Part shown: positions 1 to 15,029 of the stretch, piece by piece
Layout of the letters: the number at the start of each line of letters is the position of its first letter
How positions within the stretch are numbered: position 1 is the stretch's first letter
From: Promerops cafer
Lineage: Eukaryota; Chordata; Aves; Passeriformes; Nectariniidae
Reading direction: 5' to 3'
DNA: 64,000 nt
Assembly: GCA_013398275.1 (NCBI GenBank)
Contig: VZSE01005944.1
Coordinates: 310,001-374,000, forward strand
Made by a program: the position numbers and the translations under genes
Notes under the pieces: generated by a model
What the model saw: only the letters and a program-made list of their open reading frames with translations
The model's database searches: none
Told to the model about the DNA's origin: nothing

Positions 1-1008
1 TGTTTGACCTATAATTGTCTTCCCAATGCAAATGGCTTCTGACATGCATATTCCAAAGTGTAAGTTGCATGCAAATATCCCACGCACCAAACTGCTGACT
101 ATGAAGGACATGCAGCAAGGAGCTAGTCACAAGATGGCATTCACCTTCTCACTCCTCTCTTTCTCAAAGTCCCCCTCCTACTTCATACTGACACTGATCT
201 CCCTCCACAGTCTACTGAGATGAGAAAGAGAAGAGAAGGTTTTAGACTTCCACTGCATGTAGAGACTAAAGATCAATCCAATTGCCCCTTACCTTCCTGG
301 TGCTGACTGACTAAGAAAAAGTATTGTCACTGAACAGGCCTAACTTGTAACTGGTATTTTGAGGTGCCATTGTCAAGATTAGAGAGACCTGAGCTTGATA
401 AAGAGCAAGGAAAAGAACAAATATGACAGTGCATTTTCTTAAATCTTCCCCTGGGTCCTGGAGGTGATCAGGACTTGTTCTCTTCCCTTATGTGACTGAG
501 ACAATCTCGGGGTCATGTGAAACATTTACTTGACTCCAAATGCCTGCACAAACTCAGCAGAGTAAAGCATGGTCCTCACGTCCTGCTTCTAGGGTTGCTG
601 CAGAACCTGAGAAGTCTCTTTGCACTGAAGGTACTTCCTCCTGGTGGAAACAGACAGCTTAAACTAAACTGCTCGTTCACTAGTGTGTGCCTCATTGGGG
701 CTTTCTATGCTGAATCCTCCTTTTATCCTCCCCAACAGCAAACAGTATAAAGGATGTTTATCCATTTTCTTTTTTTCTCCTCACGTGTTGAGCCCTTTCT
801 CTCTCACTCTATGAAAACTGGAAGCAAGAGGTAAGAGTGGAATGAATGCATGCTGTGTCTGTCAAAATATAATGTGTGCGGAGAAAGCAGACTGGTCTTC
901 CCTAAACTCAACAATTATTAGCTCACATTTCTGAAACACCAGCAAATATAAGAAACTGGTGATGGAAGAAGGATTGTTTTAATGAAGTCTGGGCCTCAAA
1001 ATTTAGTC
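1..1008. other. non-coding, no gene seen
   Basis: I see no exon with convincing splice sites or codon pattern in this stretch. Two exact ATGCAAAT octamers lie close together at 26-33 and 69-76. At 273-291 an 18-base minus-strand segment lies between a good acceptor (ACTTTTTCTTAG) and a donor (GTAAGG), but on its own it is too short to call a microexon. Confidence 0.6.
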
Positions 1009-1072
1009 AAAATAAGAAGAATAAAATAATAAATAAAAGTAAAATAATAAATAAAATAAGAAGAATAAAATA
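1009..1072. repeat. AT-rich simple/tandem repeat
   Basis: This is an (AATAAA)-like tract containing a direct duplication. The 20-base word starting AAAATAAGAAGAATA occurs at 1009-1028 and again at 1053-1072. Between them AAAATAATAAATAAAA occurs twice, at 1024-1039 and 1041-1056. It looks like slippage or a local duplication of about 44 bases. No coding potential. Confidence 0.85.
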
Positions 1073-4000
1073 GGAAATCATGCAACATTGTGGAAAACCA
1101 GCAGAATTATCTGAGTGCTTTTCCTCATCTTTCCTCATTTGTGCGGACTTTAGATTTATATACTTCTCTTTCTAGTAAGGACTACATCACAAGATAATGC
1201 ATGATTACTTCATTTTTTTCTTTAAACTTCATCAGCACTGTTTCATCTGTCACATAAATGGAAAATACTGGTAATACATAGCTGTGCGTTAACACTATTT
1301 TTGCCTGTCTCACCATGAGCTGAAATCCAAGAAATGAGCCTCACCTCAAACAGGGAACAATTTAGTTTGCCCCTCCTCCCCCCACCTCCCCCATTGAAGT
1401 AGTCTACATAGTGAAAAACTGAGTTTCAGAGCTTTGGATCTGAACCTCTGGGACGTTGTTGGCTACAGACACATTCCTGCTTGGCAGAAGCTAGAAAGAT
1501 GCTCTTTTGTGCACCTTTGGAATTTCCAGGAACATAACACAGAAATAATCTCACTTATGCATCCAGGAAGAGGAGGGAATATTTCACCTTGCATACTGTA
1601 TGCAAATTTGGTCTGAGTGCACACAACTAATTACTAGAAGTGGATCACTATGATAAGATTCTTTTCCTTAAACTGAAATTCCAGATTCAAGGTATGAGTT
1701 TGCTTGCCATTTTTGTTTACCTTTCCTTTATTACAGGAATAAACTTTCCATTATTAGTCTGTTTCTGTCATTAAATATGTAGTGTATGCAAACACTGATG
1801 AGTGTTTCTTTACCAAATTGTTCTGTTCTAACAACTGAGAACAACATCTTTTACTTCGTTACACACAGGAGATATTTAGAACAATAAAAAGAGAACATTG
1901 GCTACCCATGCACATGAAATATCTGATAGTAAAGTGAAAACAATACATGTGGTAATGCAACTGCACAACATTAGGATAATAGAGTCTGTTCTCCATCTCT
2001 CCAACCATTGAATTTCAGCCTTTTTTCAGTATTCTTGAGTTATCTTTTTTCACTGTAAATAGACTTCATTTCCAAACTCTTCCGATCTTTATTTCTTCCC
2101 TTGAACTCACCTCTGAGAGACTTAATGAGGACAGAAAATTGATCAGCGAGTACATTTTATTCCTTATTTGAAAGCACATAATGTTTCTCCCAAGTCCTCT
2201 TTGTAGGAAGATGTGTCTGGAAGTACTTCTATAAATATATTAAGAAAGATGAAAGAGAGAGACACAGCAAAACCTAATGACTTGGTTAGCACAGATATGC
2301 TCTTGAGATACCAAGACTGCAATACCCCTTCCAGCTGTGCACTGCCGGCCCTCCCCAGAGGCAGCCCAGATGGTTTTAGGACTATCTGAGAGATTTTGCT
2401 TACTCAGGTCATGAACCTTCACTGCCCCAAGTAATTTACCTATGCTGGAACTTGGCTCCCTTTGAGCAGTGTGAAGTTCAATCCTATTCTGTCTTTTCTT
2501 ATTAAATTAAAAATATTTTTATTCAAAACGAAGTTGCAAAGAATGGTTGGTGTTCAAACACAAATTTTCATCGGTTTACGGACCATTTTTTACATGTGGG
2601 AGTTTTGTCTCCCAGAGCTATCCAATTCAAATTAATTTATAGCCCTGTCATCAGAAAAATAACAACAACCACAGCCTGGCAAGACCTCAGCATGGGTGAT
2701 ATAAACAACCTTCAGCAGAACACACTGGGATGCAAGTTAGCTAACGTGCAACTACAAGAGTAGTCAGAAATAAAACCAGCTACTTACCCTTAAAAATACC
2801 AACACAGTATGCTCAACATTTTCTTTTCTATTGTCAAGTGCTATAATTAGTGGTTAGTAAACAGTTGTGTGATGGCAGCAACCAGATGTTGCAACGAGAT
2901 GCTGCACAGCACTGGTAGGTGTGTGAAAAAAAGAGGCAACAGTTGGCCTAAGGGGTTGACTGTTAATATTGCTTGCATTATTCTAATTACTAAAAAAAAA
3001 AAAATCTTAGAAGGAAATTTAATTTAAAAGACACTCAGAAAATACACTGGCTCATCAGTCAGGCTATTAAAACAGAATAAGTGTGTTAATAATAATTAAA
3101 AATAAATACCGCGTTAACAATAAAGAGAAATTACGCAGAGCAGTAACAATAAATTATATAGCTTGAGATAAAGCCTAGTAAAAGCAGTGATTTTCTTATC
3201 TATATTACTACATATGTTCTTTGGGGTGGTGGGTTTAAGACACTTCCCATGTTATACAAGAATAATTTTAAAATTGAAGTGGAAAAGAGTTTGTGAAAAA
3301 TGAACTCAAGACTTGCATTAAATGAACTAACCTTATCAGGCTCCATTCATCTGTATTTTTCGCCCTCAACAAAAATGGAAAGTGGGTGGGGAGCTGTTTC
3401 AAGTGCTGTTAAGCTTCCCACTGATGTGAGCAGCTTACTTTAAACAAAAAGTTCAAGGTTTCTGTGGAAAGAGTAACAAACCCACCAAGATTTCAAGGGT
3501 GCATTTTCCCACGAATCCCTCTCCGTTCTCAGTGTTGTGGCTGTGGGAACATGGTGGCCCGTCTCAGTCATGGCTCCTGTGTTTAACGTGACCATATGTG
3601 GCACTCTCCCCATTATCCCCCAATTCATGCTAAATTTAACACTTGTACTACATTGCTCAAGATCTCCTTTGAAAGTGCAATTTTTTATATCCATTCACAA
3701 GATATGAAAAACAGGGGTTTAAAACCATTAATCTGGCTATGATCATTAGCCTGCCATTGATTTTCCATTTAAATCTTTTTATTCATCTGTTACATTATAG
3801 ACTAAAACTCAGTCTCTTGAGCAAGCTGAGTGTGCCCAGTCAGCCTCTCCGCAGACAGAAAGTTTTCCCCCAGCCATACAGGGAGGTCAAACAGTGCAGC
3901 TTAGGCACACACTATAAACAAGTGGTCATGGTCAAGGTCAACAAAGTGAATATTTTAAGGAAGGAGATCCAAGCCTCTTTCCCTGCCTGGAGGAGAAAAG

Positions 4001-7000
4001 GGAAAGAGAAGGGAACCTATGGACCCAGTGAAGCTAAGGAAGGGAGGGTCCTTGCTAGCTCGTCATGCTGCAGCAGGAACATCCCTGCCAAGCCAATGGC
4101 CAGTGCTTGCCTAAGGGCTGTAGTTCAACAGGGATGAGGGAGCAATTGCAGGAGGACATAGGAAGGTGAAAGGTAAACAAGGATGCACCCTTTCCTTTCA
4201 TACAGATTAAACACAGCCCATGTGCAAAGCAGAATTTCACCAGGCACGCTGCCAGTGTGCAGTGAGGGGAAGGCAGCCCGTGGCCTACACAAGGGCCTGC
4301 GGGATTGAACCTTCGGGAAACACGGGCATCGCTCCCACCCATCTGCCATGAGTGCACAGGCCCTTCCAAGACCAGAAGGGGAAGCAGGAGCCCAGCCCCA
4401 TCACAGTGCAGCACTCGGGTAACAGCTGCTGCTGGGCTTCCTGGGGGCTGCATCCAGCTGCACACACCAAGACACCCTGCTCTTGGTTCTGCTCACAGGG
4501 AGATTGGCCAAAGGGAAGGCAGCTGGCAAAAGCCAGTAAATCCTTCAGCTCAAACTAGCAGCGATCCTGCTGTGCCCCTGCCAGCTCTGATGGTGGTTCA
4601 AATAAAGGGCTCTGCACTCCAGGTAGCTCATAAAAAAAGATTAAAGCATCACAGTCAATGAGGCAGTTTCCTCCTATTTGCCCACTCAGGCAGAACTATT
4701 TCCCCTCCAGATTAATTTCTGCCTTCCTCCACTCAGTGAAGGCACCAGGGTGCAGAGGTGGGAGGCAAGGGAAAGGCACACCAGAATAGAGAGAGGCACA
4801 GGTGGGAAGGAGGCCCTGTGCTCCTCCTCTCAACTTGCTCTCCCAGCAGTGGACCATTCCTATGGGATGGGTGTGCTTCCTGCTGTGACAGTGACACAGA
4901 CCCACAAGCTGCAATGCAAATATAAGTAAGCCATTACAAAAATAATTTTAAAAGCATTTAGTTGTCACACAACTGAACAATTATTTCCATGGCATTTAGA
5001 AAGTCCGTCCAGACTGACTGGTCTGGGATGGGTCCATCAGACTGGGATGTACTCTCTGCTCCTTGCCAATGTGGCTTTAACTGATGAGGGATCACAAGAC
5101 AAGCATTAGCGACATGCCTTGTTAAACATCGCCAATAATGCAACAAGGAAACCAGAATACGCAGCTAAGGTATGAAAACAACAGATGGATATTCTGCCAA
5201 GGCAATACTGCTTTCCTCCAAGGACAGCCATGACCTACCCCCAAGCCCTGGGGATGGTCATCTATCATGTCAGCATCCCCACCTTCCCCAAACAGCGCAA
5301 ATCTAGCTTCTCAAGGCTCAATATCCCTTAAACCTCTCAATCAGAAGCGATGAAAGAGAAAAAAACAATTAATGAATGTACATTAAGTCCACATGAGCTA
5401 TTGTTTTCCACAAAATTTGCAGAGCACCACCCAACTGAAGTCTGTATCAACAAAAAGCACTTGGCCATCTGGTGAAGGGATTTCACTGACCAAGTCACAG
5501 GTATGGACCTGCACGAACATTTTTAAAAGATGAAGGTATACAAAGGAATATATACACATACTTTCACCTTCATGTGCCTAATACCTATGTAGTGCTTCAT
5601 TCCAAGTAACTCATTACAGCAGGACAAACATCAACACTGTAGGTTACCGACTACTTAACAAATCAAAGTTTTGTGGGTGTTAGTTGACATTTCTCGGAAG
5701 ATGCAGTGTACTCCTGAAAAACAGTGTTACAGAATTCTCTTCAAAAGCATTCAGTTTGTTATTCTAAGCTGACTGACAGGTTAATACCTCTAATGCACTG
5801 AAAATATCTGCTGTATAGTCCCCAAGAACCCCTGCTCCCATTAGCAAAGGCTGGGTTTCTGTTACTGCACCAAAAGTCTCAAGAGAAAAGCAAGATAAAG
5901 AATCTGCATTCTCCTATCTACACCATCTCTACTGTAACTGCTGCTTACCACACCCAGCACAGTGCCTCAACATTCTTACACCTGGGGTTGCATTTATTTT
6001 AAGTTCTTTACAGATAGTAAATCTGAACTTTGCTCCCTGTATAGGAACTTAAATCTCTCAATCTGATTCAGGCTTCTACTAATTGACAGTTAAGTACAAC
6101 ATCTGAGGCTTAAGGTCAGATGATTAAAAGCTGTTTCAAAATTGTGTATAACAGAAAGCATCAGCTTTTAACAGGAGCCTACATGAACAAATAAAAAGAC
6201 AAAACAGCCTTTCTCATCTGTCAAGTGACTATTCACGTTTTACTTAGTTAAGCATATTGCTGCTGTTTGGAAATTAAGATCAATGCAATTTGCAGACAAA
6301 CATACTTTTATAAAAAGTAACTCCTGTTGAGCTACACAGGTGTGCCAATATATTTGGCCTCACCCCACAATAATAATGGTCTGCTTTACACTAAACTCTG
6401 CCTAACACCATGGTCTTCTGGCATGCACTTGATTCAGCTGCACCTTCTGGAAAGAGCCATGGCGTTTTTAATATACTTTGTATGCTTCAGACTCACTGAA
6501 ACCAGCCATAGCACGTCCCAAATGGGGCATCTTTCAGGACTCCACTCCTGTGAGAGCCAAAAGCTTTGCCTTAAACTCCCTCTGCCCCATGCTTGTCTGG
6601 AGATACTGCAGTGCTCTCACAGCCACACAATATCCTGGACACAAGAAGGTCACTTAAATTAGTGGGTGACGCTGAGATGATTTCAGAAATGGAGAAGTCC
6701 TGCTCTCTCATTTTCTATTTCACAGCCTGTCCCCAAGTCTCTAATTATATAAATTCACACCTCCACATGGAATTTAATAGGAGTAAAAAAAGATTGTTCA
6801 TCTGAAGGCAACACACATTTCTCCAAAATGTGGAAAGTTAAGTAAAATGTCACAAGGAAAGAAATTCCAGGTGACTTTAGATTATTTAACTGTCCAGAAA
6901 AAGTATTTGCACATACCTTGAAATGAAAAGTTTCTTTCTATTAAAAAAGTACATATACTTTTAAGAGTTTGGAATTAAAAATGCATCAAGAAAATGTTGT

Positions 7001-10000
7001 TTCCAAGCTGATGCAAATCTGCATAGTTCTGCTGATTTCAACAGACTGGAGTACAACAAAAATATTTTTAAGTGGAAAAAAAATCAGTTAAAAATATATG
7101 TTCAAGTCCTTTATTTCAAAGTTGAGGGAGAATTACTCTTCTCACACCTATCTCTCAGGAATTTTGCTAAAAAAAAACCCCAAGCAAACAACAAAAAACC
7201 AAAACCAAACCAAGGCACGAGGGCAGCACCAGCTTCAGAAAGCCAAAGACAGTTATATTTCATCAGAACTGTCTGTTTTGCCTCTATCAAAATAAAATCC
7301 ATCACACATTCTTCTCACAAATAATTCTGGTCAGGTTACTTAATGATGTTTCTACAACTCAGTGCAAATTTATTTTTTTATCTACAAACATTTAAGGGAT
7401 GGGACACTCAATAGATGTATCAATGAACTTCCATTTCTTGGTAATCTGCTAAAGAGATCATTTCAACCAGTTACGGAAACCTGAAGTCCACTTTCTGAAC
7501 GCTTTGCAAATTGGACAGTTTTATGCACCCCTGCCATCATGGAGGGAACATGAGACTCAGCAACACAACATCAAGCAAAACAGGAAGTTTTCTTTACCAC
7601 AAACGAGTTTCTGACATAGGCTGTTGAAGAGAAGGGTACAAAGTAGAAAGACTTCACTGACAAATTTCATTAGTAGAACTTCACTGAAAGAGAAGAGAAA
7701 ACCAAGGCTCCAACATCAGACATGAGCGTGCTACCTCAAGCTCTATCCGGGACTGGGAAAAGGAAGGCCTGAGGGCACTCAGTGAACCAGGAGCACTGCC
7801 CAGTGCATTTCTCCTACAGCCAGGGCAGCACTCACTGCCAGACAGGAGCCACCAGCACCCCACCGTGACTCTGCAGCTTCCCACGGGCCATTCCCCACCC
7901 TGCTCAAGAGTCTGCTTTGGTTAGTAGGACCACAAGCTGCTTCTTCCTCACACAGATGCTCTGGACTGTGTCCAGCCCACTGTGTTTCCTTGGAAAAGGC
8001 CACCACAGCCTTGTGAGAAGAAGGGTGGTCTTGGCCCACAGCTGAGAGCTGCAGGTCCCGGACACCTGCACAGGATGGATGCAAAACTAACATTTTCCCC
8101 CAACGACTTCAACACTGGGACATTCAGGTGTGATGCATCAACTTTGCAAGTACTGGTTTGCTGATTATTGGGTTGGGGTTTTTGTTGCAACAGCAGGTTC
8201 TGTCGGTCTAGCTTTCCTCAAAAACTCTTCTAAAAAGAACATGTCTACCACTGAAAGCTAAAAAACAATTGCAGTTACTGTGACTGTTAGGCTATTCATG
8301 TGAATGCGTGTTCTAGATGGGACATCCTGAACTCTGCAAGCCAGAAATACATTCCCAGTGCTTTTAGTTTATTTAAAGAAGGTCAACTACAGTTCTGTAA
8401 ACAGAGTATACCTCCAGCACCAAAGGTCTGAAGTCACAAACTGAGCTGGAATATCCATCTCCTTACTTCAAAAATCCCTTAGTAATCTCAAAAACAGGAA
8501 ATTAAACAAATGCCCACAAATAAATTGTATTTCATTCGCTGATCAAAATACCGGACGTTTCTTCCCAGAACCTCTGACCCTTTCTCAATATCTCATGGAA
8601 AATAAAGATTTGAGGGATTTCTGCTTAGGATCACATGTTCCTCTCCTATGCGTATCTTCAGCACTCAGGTCAAAGAAACCTTAAGGAGCCAGAAAGAGAA
8701 GAAACCACAGTTCCCTTCAGAGCTCAGCTCGCTCACATTGCTTCTCCAGCTGCATGGAAACTGACCCCTTCTCCCACTCTCTCAGCAGGGAAGCACCATG
8801 TCCTGACCCTGGGGGCTTCCACTCAGCAGGGTGCTGCTGCTCCCCCTTCCTCTCGTGATGCTGGCTCAGCAGGATGAAGGCAAAGGTCACCCAGACACCT
8901 GAATCTTCTACCATGTTCATCTTCTACCTGCCACTCCACAGCCATAAGGCAGACAACAGAGATACAGCATCAATAAGAACCTTCTCCATCCAAGTAGTGT
9001 AAACTATCAGAATTATTTTACCTAATTCTTGTCAACATCTACACTGCAAGATGTCACCATACTACTATCGAGCCATAGGCTCATTTTCCAAATATTCAGT
9101 GATTAAAGTGAACTTGCCCCACTAGCCTCCTTCTTTACTGGGTGAGAACACTTACGTTGAACTTAGTTAAGGCTTTGTACTCTCTACTCCTCTGGCATGT
9201 TCTCCCTCTTTTAGTTTTTACAGCAAACAACAACCACCTAGTGCTTTTTCTGTGTCAGAACAGTCTCTCTGCATGCTATTAATGCAGCAGGTTCCTTCTG
9301 TTCATGGCAAGTGCCTTCCAGGACATGTCTGTAGAAGTGAGAGACAAAAGCTTTTCTTTGTGCTAACAGGGTTGGCATCTGCTCTTCATGCCACCACTTC
9401 CTCACAACTATACTTCACAGATTCAGCTCTCTTGCTCTCTTATTCCTTCTCACCACTGCTGACTCTGAGACACATTCCTCTACTTAAATTCTGCTTGAGC
9501 TCAAGTTGTGAAGCATTAAAATGTTTTTAATTTCCCAGGAAATGAAGGTTTAGACAGACTGTTCTCACTCTTCCAAATCACAAGCACACACAGAGCCTTC
9601 CCCTGCTCAGTACATCATTAGTATTTCTTTCCAAGAATTTCACTACTTGCCAAATATACTATTTTCAGGAAAATATGCTTGGTGTAAAATCTTGCACGGA
9701 GGTGTTCATTAGCTAAATGCCACTCATTTTGCATAGTCTTTTTTTTTCTAGTTTGGATCCTTAGGAACATCCTGGGAGGCTAACGGATGGATAGGAAAGA
9801 TTGGTGTAAAATGAGCCACGCACTTGCAATGAAATAGACAAATGGGCATAAGCACCAGCTGCCAGGGATGGACGCAGGCAAATGTCAACATGGCAGAACA
9901 CAGAATGAACACGAGGGAAGCGCAGCTCTGAGAAAAAGGTATCTTCAGGAGCACCAACCAATGTCCTGCCAGGCACACCCGCGGATATGGATGGGACCTC

Positions 10001-13000
10001 CCAGACAGCTACAACTTGTAGCTTCAGCAGATGAGGAGAAAACAGTCTATTATTGGGCTGCTTCTGAAACAAATTAACTCACAGGCACAGGAAAAGAATA
10101 GGACTTGAAGAAGCTTTTTCTGCCATTCTCATTATGTAACCTTCTGACAGGAAATTAAACCCTCAACCCCATCCATTTAAAAATAGGAAGGAATAAACCC
10201 CATGTTTCAGTTAATAAGACAAGCCACAGTTTTGACCACAAAGACTTGCCTAACTCTGCTTCTGCAGAGCTTATATGTAGGTAAATTGGCAGTTTGTTAC
10301 TCAGAATATTGCAGCTTTGAGGGTAAAAAAAAAAACCCCTAACAACACGAACATCAGGATTAGTTCAGTTTTGCTTTGGTTTTACACAAATGCAGGGGAA
10401 AAGTTAACACAGACATTTTCACATTTGGAAAGCCAAAGCCATACATCTTATTCCATGTTATATCCCCATATTAAAACCACAGACTACAGCTGGTGCTGCA
10501 AATACTTGAAGCCTTAAAAAAACAGATCACTTATTCAAATTTTCATGTTCTAAGACCCCTTTTAAAGTGGTTTACCAAACCAACACGACACTTGGGAATT
10601 TGTTTTTAAAAACTGCTTGTTTCAGCCAAGATTAGATTTGACTTCAGAATCTGCTCACACACCAGAGACTACAGAATGATTAAAAATTTGTGTATCCCAT
10701 GGCCAATCCACCCACGAACCTGGAATTATTACACTCTAGCATAAAACATTTCTTCTAATTTATAAGCCTTATCTGATATAACATGGTGACTGATGCTAGA
10801 GTAAGGAAGTTCCTCCAAATTTCATTTGAGGTTAAATATCTGATTTTCAGCATACGCAAAAGGGGAGAAAAACGTGTTCTGGCTGGAACATGAAGCTGAC
10901 ATTTCTGAAATGCCAGAAGACTGGTTTCTAATTTTTGCTGGAGGAAAGACTACTAACATGTCTTTGCTTCTTTCAGCATTCCTAAATTTTCCCTGTCATC
11001 AGTTTTAAATAGTGGGAGTCATCCCTCGAAGTACAGCAACCCCCAAGTCTCTCTGATACCAAAACTGACAGCTATGTAGCAGAAGCTGTGAAAATTGTTT
11101 TCTGTCAGGTTAAAAGCAGAGCATAAGCATCTTAAAATAGGGCAAAAATCTAGAGATACTGAAAAGAATTCTGAGTGTCTTGAAAAACACCTGGAGCAAA
11201 CCTTTGAGAAGAGCCAACAAATATCCTAGTTCAGATACACTAAGCGTGTGACTGAAAATTGAACCTAACCTAATCCTCTGAAAATGAATAGCTACTGTGC
11301 TTCATATTCACAGACAGCAGCAAAAAGGCCACACATTTGCCTACAAAGCACAACAAGCTGAATGCTATACCAAAGGCAAGGGAAGCCCTCCATGGAGCTC
11401 AGACTTGATATGATCTATCTTTTCAGTTTACCCAGCTGACAAGTAATAAGGGCAAACGGTTCATCTCCTGCAGAAATTATGTGAAATTGTAGTGTACAAA
11501 AGCACTTGAGTTGGATTAAGAGTAACTGAAAGAAGCTGGCTGATTGAGATGCATTAGGCACTGAGGTGTTTAAACAAAGATTAAGAAAGAGTACATGTGT
11601 TTCAGTTGGGAGAACTGAAATAATTAAACATCACTAATCCCATTGCGTGGTGCAGCACAGAGATCAGTGCTGGAACATCAGGCCACAAATGGGACCAACT
11701 GGCACAGAACATGAGAGTTACTTTCTTGGCAACACAATATAGCTTAAGTTTTACCTGAAAAAAAAAGATTAACAGATATTGTGTACAGGTTGAAGAAAAT
11801 AATCTAGCCCTTTCTTGGGCATTTTTCCATACACATTGGATGAAGTTAAAAACATAGGGTCCCAACAGGTTCTGTAGGCTCATGATATTCCATTCCCTGC
11901 TAGAGCACATAAGCACATCAGACACCTGACACTGCCCCTCCACTCCCCCACATCCACCCCAGCAGCACCCAGGGCCTACAGTGGTGGGAGGGAGGTGATG
12001 GAGCAGCAGGGAGAGAAGTGAAGGCAGAACTGGAAGACTGGAAGGAGAACCACAGTGACACCAGAGAGCCACCGAAGGGCTCTGCAGTAAAAGGAGAGCG
12101 AGCAAGGGGAAAGGACAACCAGCCAGGAACTGAATTAAAACACACAAGAATCTCCAGGTTACCAAAAAGTAAACTGCAGGTGAAGGAACAATGAATGCTG
12201 GGGAGGTTCCCCCCGTCGCTCCATCTGAGGCTGTCAGCTGGGGAAGCCTGACACCTCTGTCAGTATCAGAGATCTGGAAAGTATCAAGGGGTTGGAAAAC
12301 AGCAGGGTTTTTTTTAAAAAAAAAAGCTCAAAATTTACAGTATTTCTGTTAATTTGTTCCACAAAAATGTCTCCTTTGTTTTCCCCTTCAATATGGAAAA
12401 TGAGGAAAAACTGAATTTGGATAAGAAGGAAGATTTTTAAAAAAGAAAAGAAATATCAGAGACAGCTAAGGAGCTTAACTTATGAAAATAACAGGAAGGG
12501 GTCTTTCCTATGACCCAAAGCACATCTGTAAAAGACCTCTTCCATACGCACAGTGAAGCAATACTATGTTTTCCAGCATGGCAGCAAAGGTGCTGCCCAG
12601 TCTGTTCTAATAGCAAAATTACTCTGTTAACCAAAAAGCCCTATGGCAATTCTTTGCTACATAAGCTTTCTTTCTGGCAGGGGGGGGGAACCAACAAAAA
12701 AACAAAACAAACCAGCTTTAGAAATAAAGACCTTTTCCCTTTATCTACATGGTATTTTAGCTGAACTGATGAGTTTGGTATTGTAATTCCTACACCCATT
12801 AATGTAGCCTACATTCAGAACCAACACCTGCTCTGGAAGCCATGGTTCCTATACATCTAGGAGATGTGTTTACCACAAGGAAGGTGGAAATAACAGGAAA
12901 TTCAAACCTTTCTGTGTTCATTAAAATACCTAATGAGAAAATTGCTGCCTAGAGCAGTTGATGGTAACTTGTTATTGCTGAGGAAGACAGAAGAGCTCCT

Positions 13001-15029
13001 TTGTAGATACAGTAAATGCTATTTCAGCTACTCTAGCCCTGAATAAAAGAGCTAGCATATTGTTTATTCCCAAAGAAAAGTGATGGGATTTGTATGGTCT
13101 GCAAGTGCCTGAATATTGTACTTACTCCACTGAAGTGCAAAGCTGTACAGAACAGGATCCTCTTCTCACTGAGGAAAGCTTTTAGCTTAACTGGGAGCAA
13201 ATTAAAATCTGGCACCACTAAGCTGGTAGAACAGTCAAGAGGACCTATCGAGTCCAGAGATTTAGGAGCAAAGACAAACCAAAAAAAGCTTGAGTGAATC
13301 ACTACATTGTGCAATAGCGCAGAAAGGATATGTGTGCCACCTTGGCTGAAAAGCACAGCTATCAAATTCAGACAGACTTACAGCCTGGCACCATTTTTAT
13401 TACTCTCAGTTGCTTGAACCAACCAAACCTCAGAGATAACAGGAAAGTCATGAAGATTTCAATCACAGTTATTTCTGGAACTGCCAAACCCAGAAGGGAA
13501 TATCCTCTCCAGCACATTTTTAATCAGCTTAGAAACAAAACAAAGGAGTGTTTTCTTAATGTCTCATATCATTGAACAGTAACACCTTCATCCCACAACA
13601 AATGATGCTACAGGAAGCTATTCACCAGGGTGATGGAAAGCAAATATTGCTAAGCTGCTCCTTACTCTATCAGTAGACCCTGTAGCATCACATTTGGGCT
13701 CCACCACACCAGTGCCCCACACAGACACACAGCACACATTCACACTGTGCCAGCACCCACTTTTGAACAAACCACTTCAATTCTGCATGATGCTTCTCTG
13801 TAATTTATGGAACATAAACTTCAACATCTGTGAATGCTATTATTGCCATACAAACCACTACAGGAAGTAAAACTGGAACCACCGAGCCCTAACCAGAACC
13901 TCAATCTGCTATTCTTTTTGTACAGAAACTTTTCTAGCAAAATCTATTATAACTGGTATGGTATAAACTGAAAAGTGACAGCAAAGCAAGCTCTGAGGAA
14001 CATTCATATGGACCTGCTTTAAGACAAAAAACATCTATTTTACCATGCTGAGTTTAATACATTGCATTTCACCTGTTACATTAAGCAAGGGCAAGGCACT
14101 TTCCCGCACTCGTGGCAGTGGAGTTAAATTATGCATTCAGAGCTATTTATGTGATGCACTGTTTAAAGCCTGTCATTATACATCTCAAACAAGGAGAACG
14201 CAAAAATGTAGCTCCCAGGCAAGTAGGAGAGACACGGGATGTGTGTGCAAGACAAACTTCCCCTAAAGGACTGTAATGCCCAAGACACCAGCTGTCTATT
14301 GTGCACCATCTGGATAGAACTCAGATATATGGCAGGGACAATGAAATCCTGATTGTTTTGGTTTCACAGGTGAGGGTGAGGTATTTTGGCAGATGTGGAT
14401 GCCTGATCTCTCCAATTCCAGATGCTCTCTTAAAGAAGGCATGACTGATGAACCATCTTGCAATGTAGCTTGGCAGGCCATTAGTTTTTCTCCTCTGGTT
14501 TTCCTTATTATGCACATTTTCTGTAGTCTGGAGGAACCACTTAATTTTGAAAGCCATGGAAATCATGCAGCCCCAAACTCAGGGAGACTTACTCTGGCAC
14601 GTATCAGGAACAATCATCAGTGACCAGTTTGTTTCCCAGCCACCCTCCTGCTCCCCAGGGGCAGCAGGAGCATCCCCACACAGCCTCTGGAAGCAGCACA
14701 GGGAGTCTGCCTGGCAGCCTGCCAGCAGGCTCTTCCACAAAAGGCTGGCAGGACTGCAGAGAGCTCTGCTGGGAGGAGCCAGCAAGGAGGAAGTGTTCTC
14801 TCCTAGCATAAATACAGCTGTTTCCACAGATGTGCGCCTTTAAACCCATTGCTTCGTTCCAGGCAGGAGTACAAAATCTGACTGGTCTTGCACGTGTGGC
14901 CACTGTGGGTAACCAAGGCCAGAAATTTCGAGAAAAGAATGATTCCTTTTTGACTTGGAAAGGTTTGTGAAGAAGTGATGGCAAAATCAGGCTTCATCTG
15001 TACACAGGAATCATGACTTGCAAAGACTA
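1073..15029. other. long non-coding stretch
   Basis: About 14 kb with no exon I can defend. The plus strand is mostly A+C-rich from about 4 kb onward. Open frames are short and overlap in several frames at once (for example 4.05-4.66 kb), as chance frames do in locally GC-rich DNA. A minus-strand frame at 11602-12165 stays open for 187 codons but has no recognisable domain or family resemblance. Small A- or T-runs lie at 2992-3004, 7169-7212 and 12303-12324. Exact octamers (ATGCAAAT) occur at 1600, 4914 and 7011. Confidence 0.6.
7169..7212. repeat. A-rich low-complexity tract with C blocks
   Basis: The tract is an A-run followed by CCCC, then CAAACAACAAAAAACC-type and CCAAAACCAAACC-type sequence. 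The same style recurs at 20776-20880 and 33975-34007. It is low complexity and not coding. A-rich tracts broken by short C-runs are, to my knowledge, common in songbird assemblies, but that is only a weak taxonomic hint. Confidence 0.7.

Noticed and set aside
273..290. 18-base in-frame microexon between a strong acceptor and donor (minus strand)
   Set aside because: Too short to support without transcripts. A similar 21-base case occurs near 6919-6939.
9146..9264. Minus-strand segment with acceptor TTCTGACACAG, donor CAAC/GTAAGT and an open frame rich in Lys/Arg
   Set aside because: Plausible signals, but the donor lacks the usual G before GT and the basic residues simply reflect A/G-rich DNA. 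It shows how easily exon-like patterns arise here.
11602..12165. Longest open frame (187 codons, minus strand)
   Set aside because: No domain, signal or family resemblance. It spans ordinary AT-rich and GC-rich DNA, and frames of this length are expected by chance in 64 kb read six ways.
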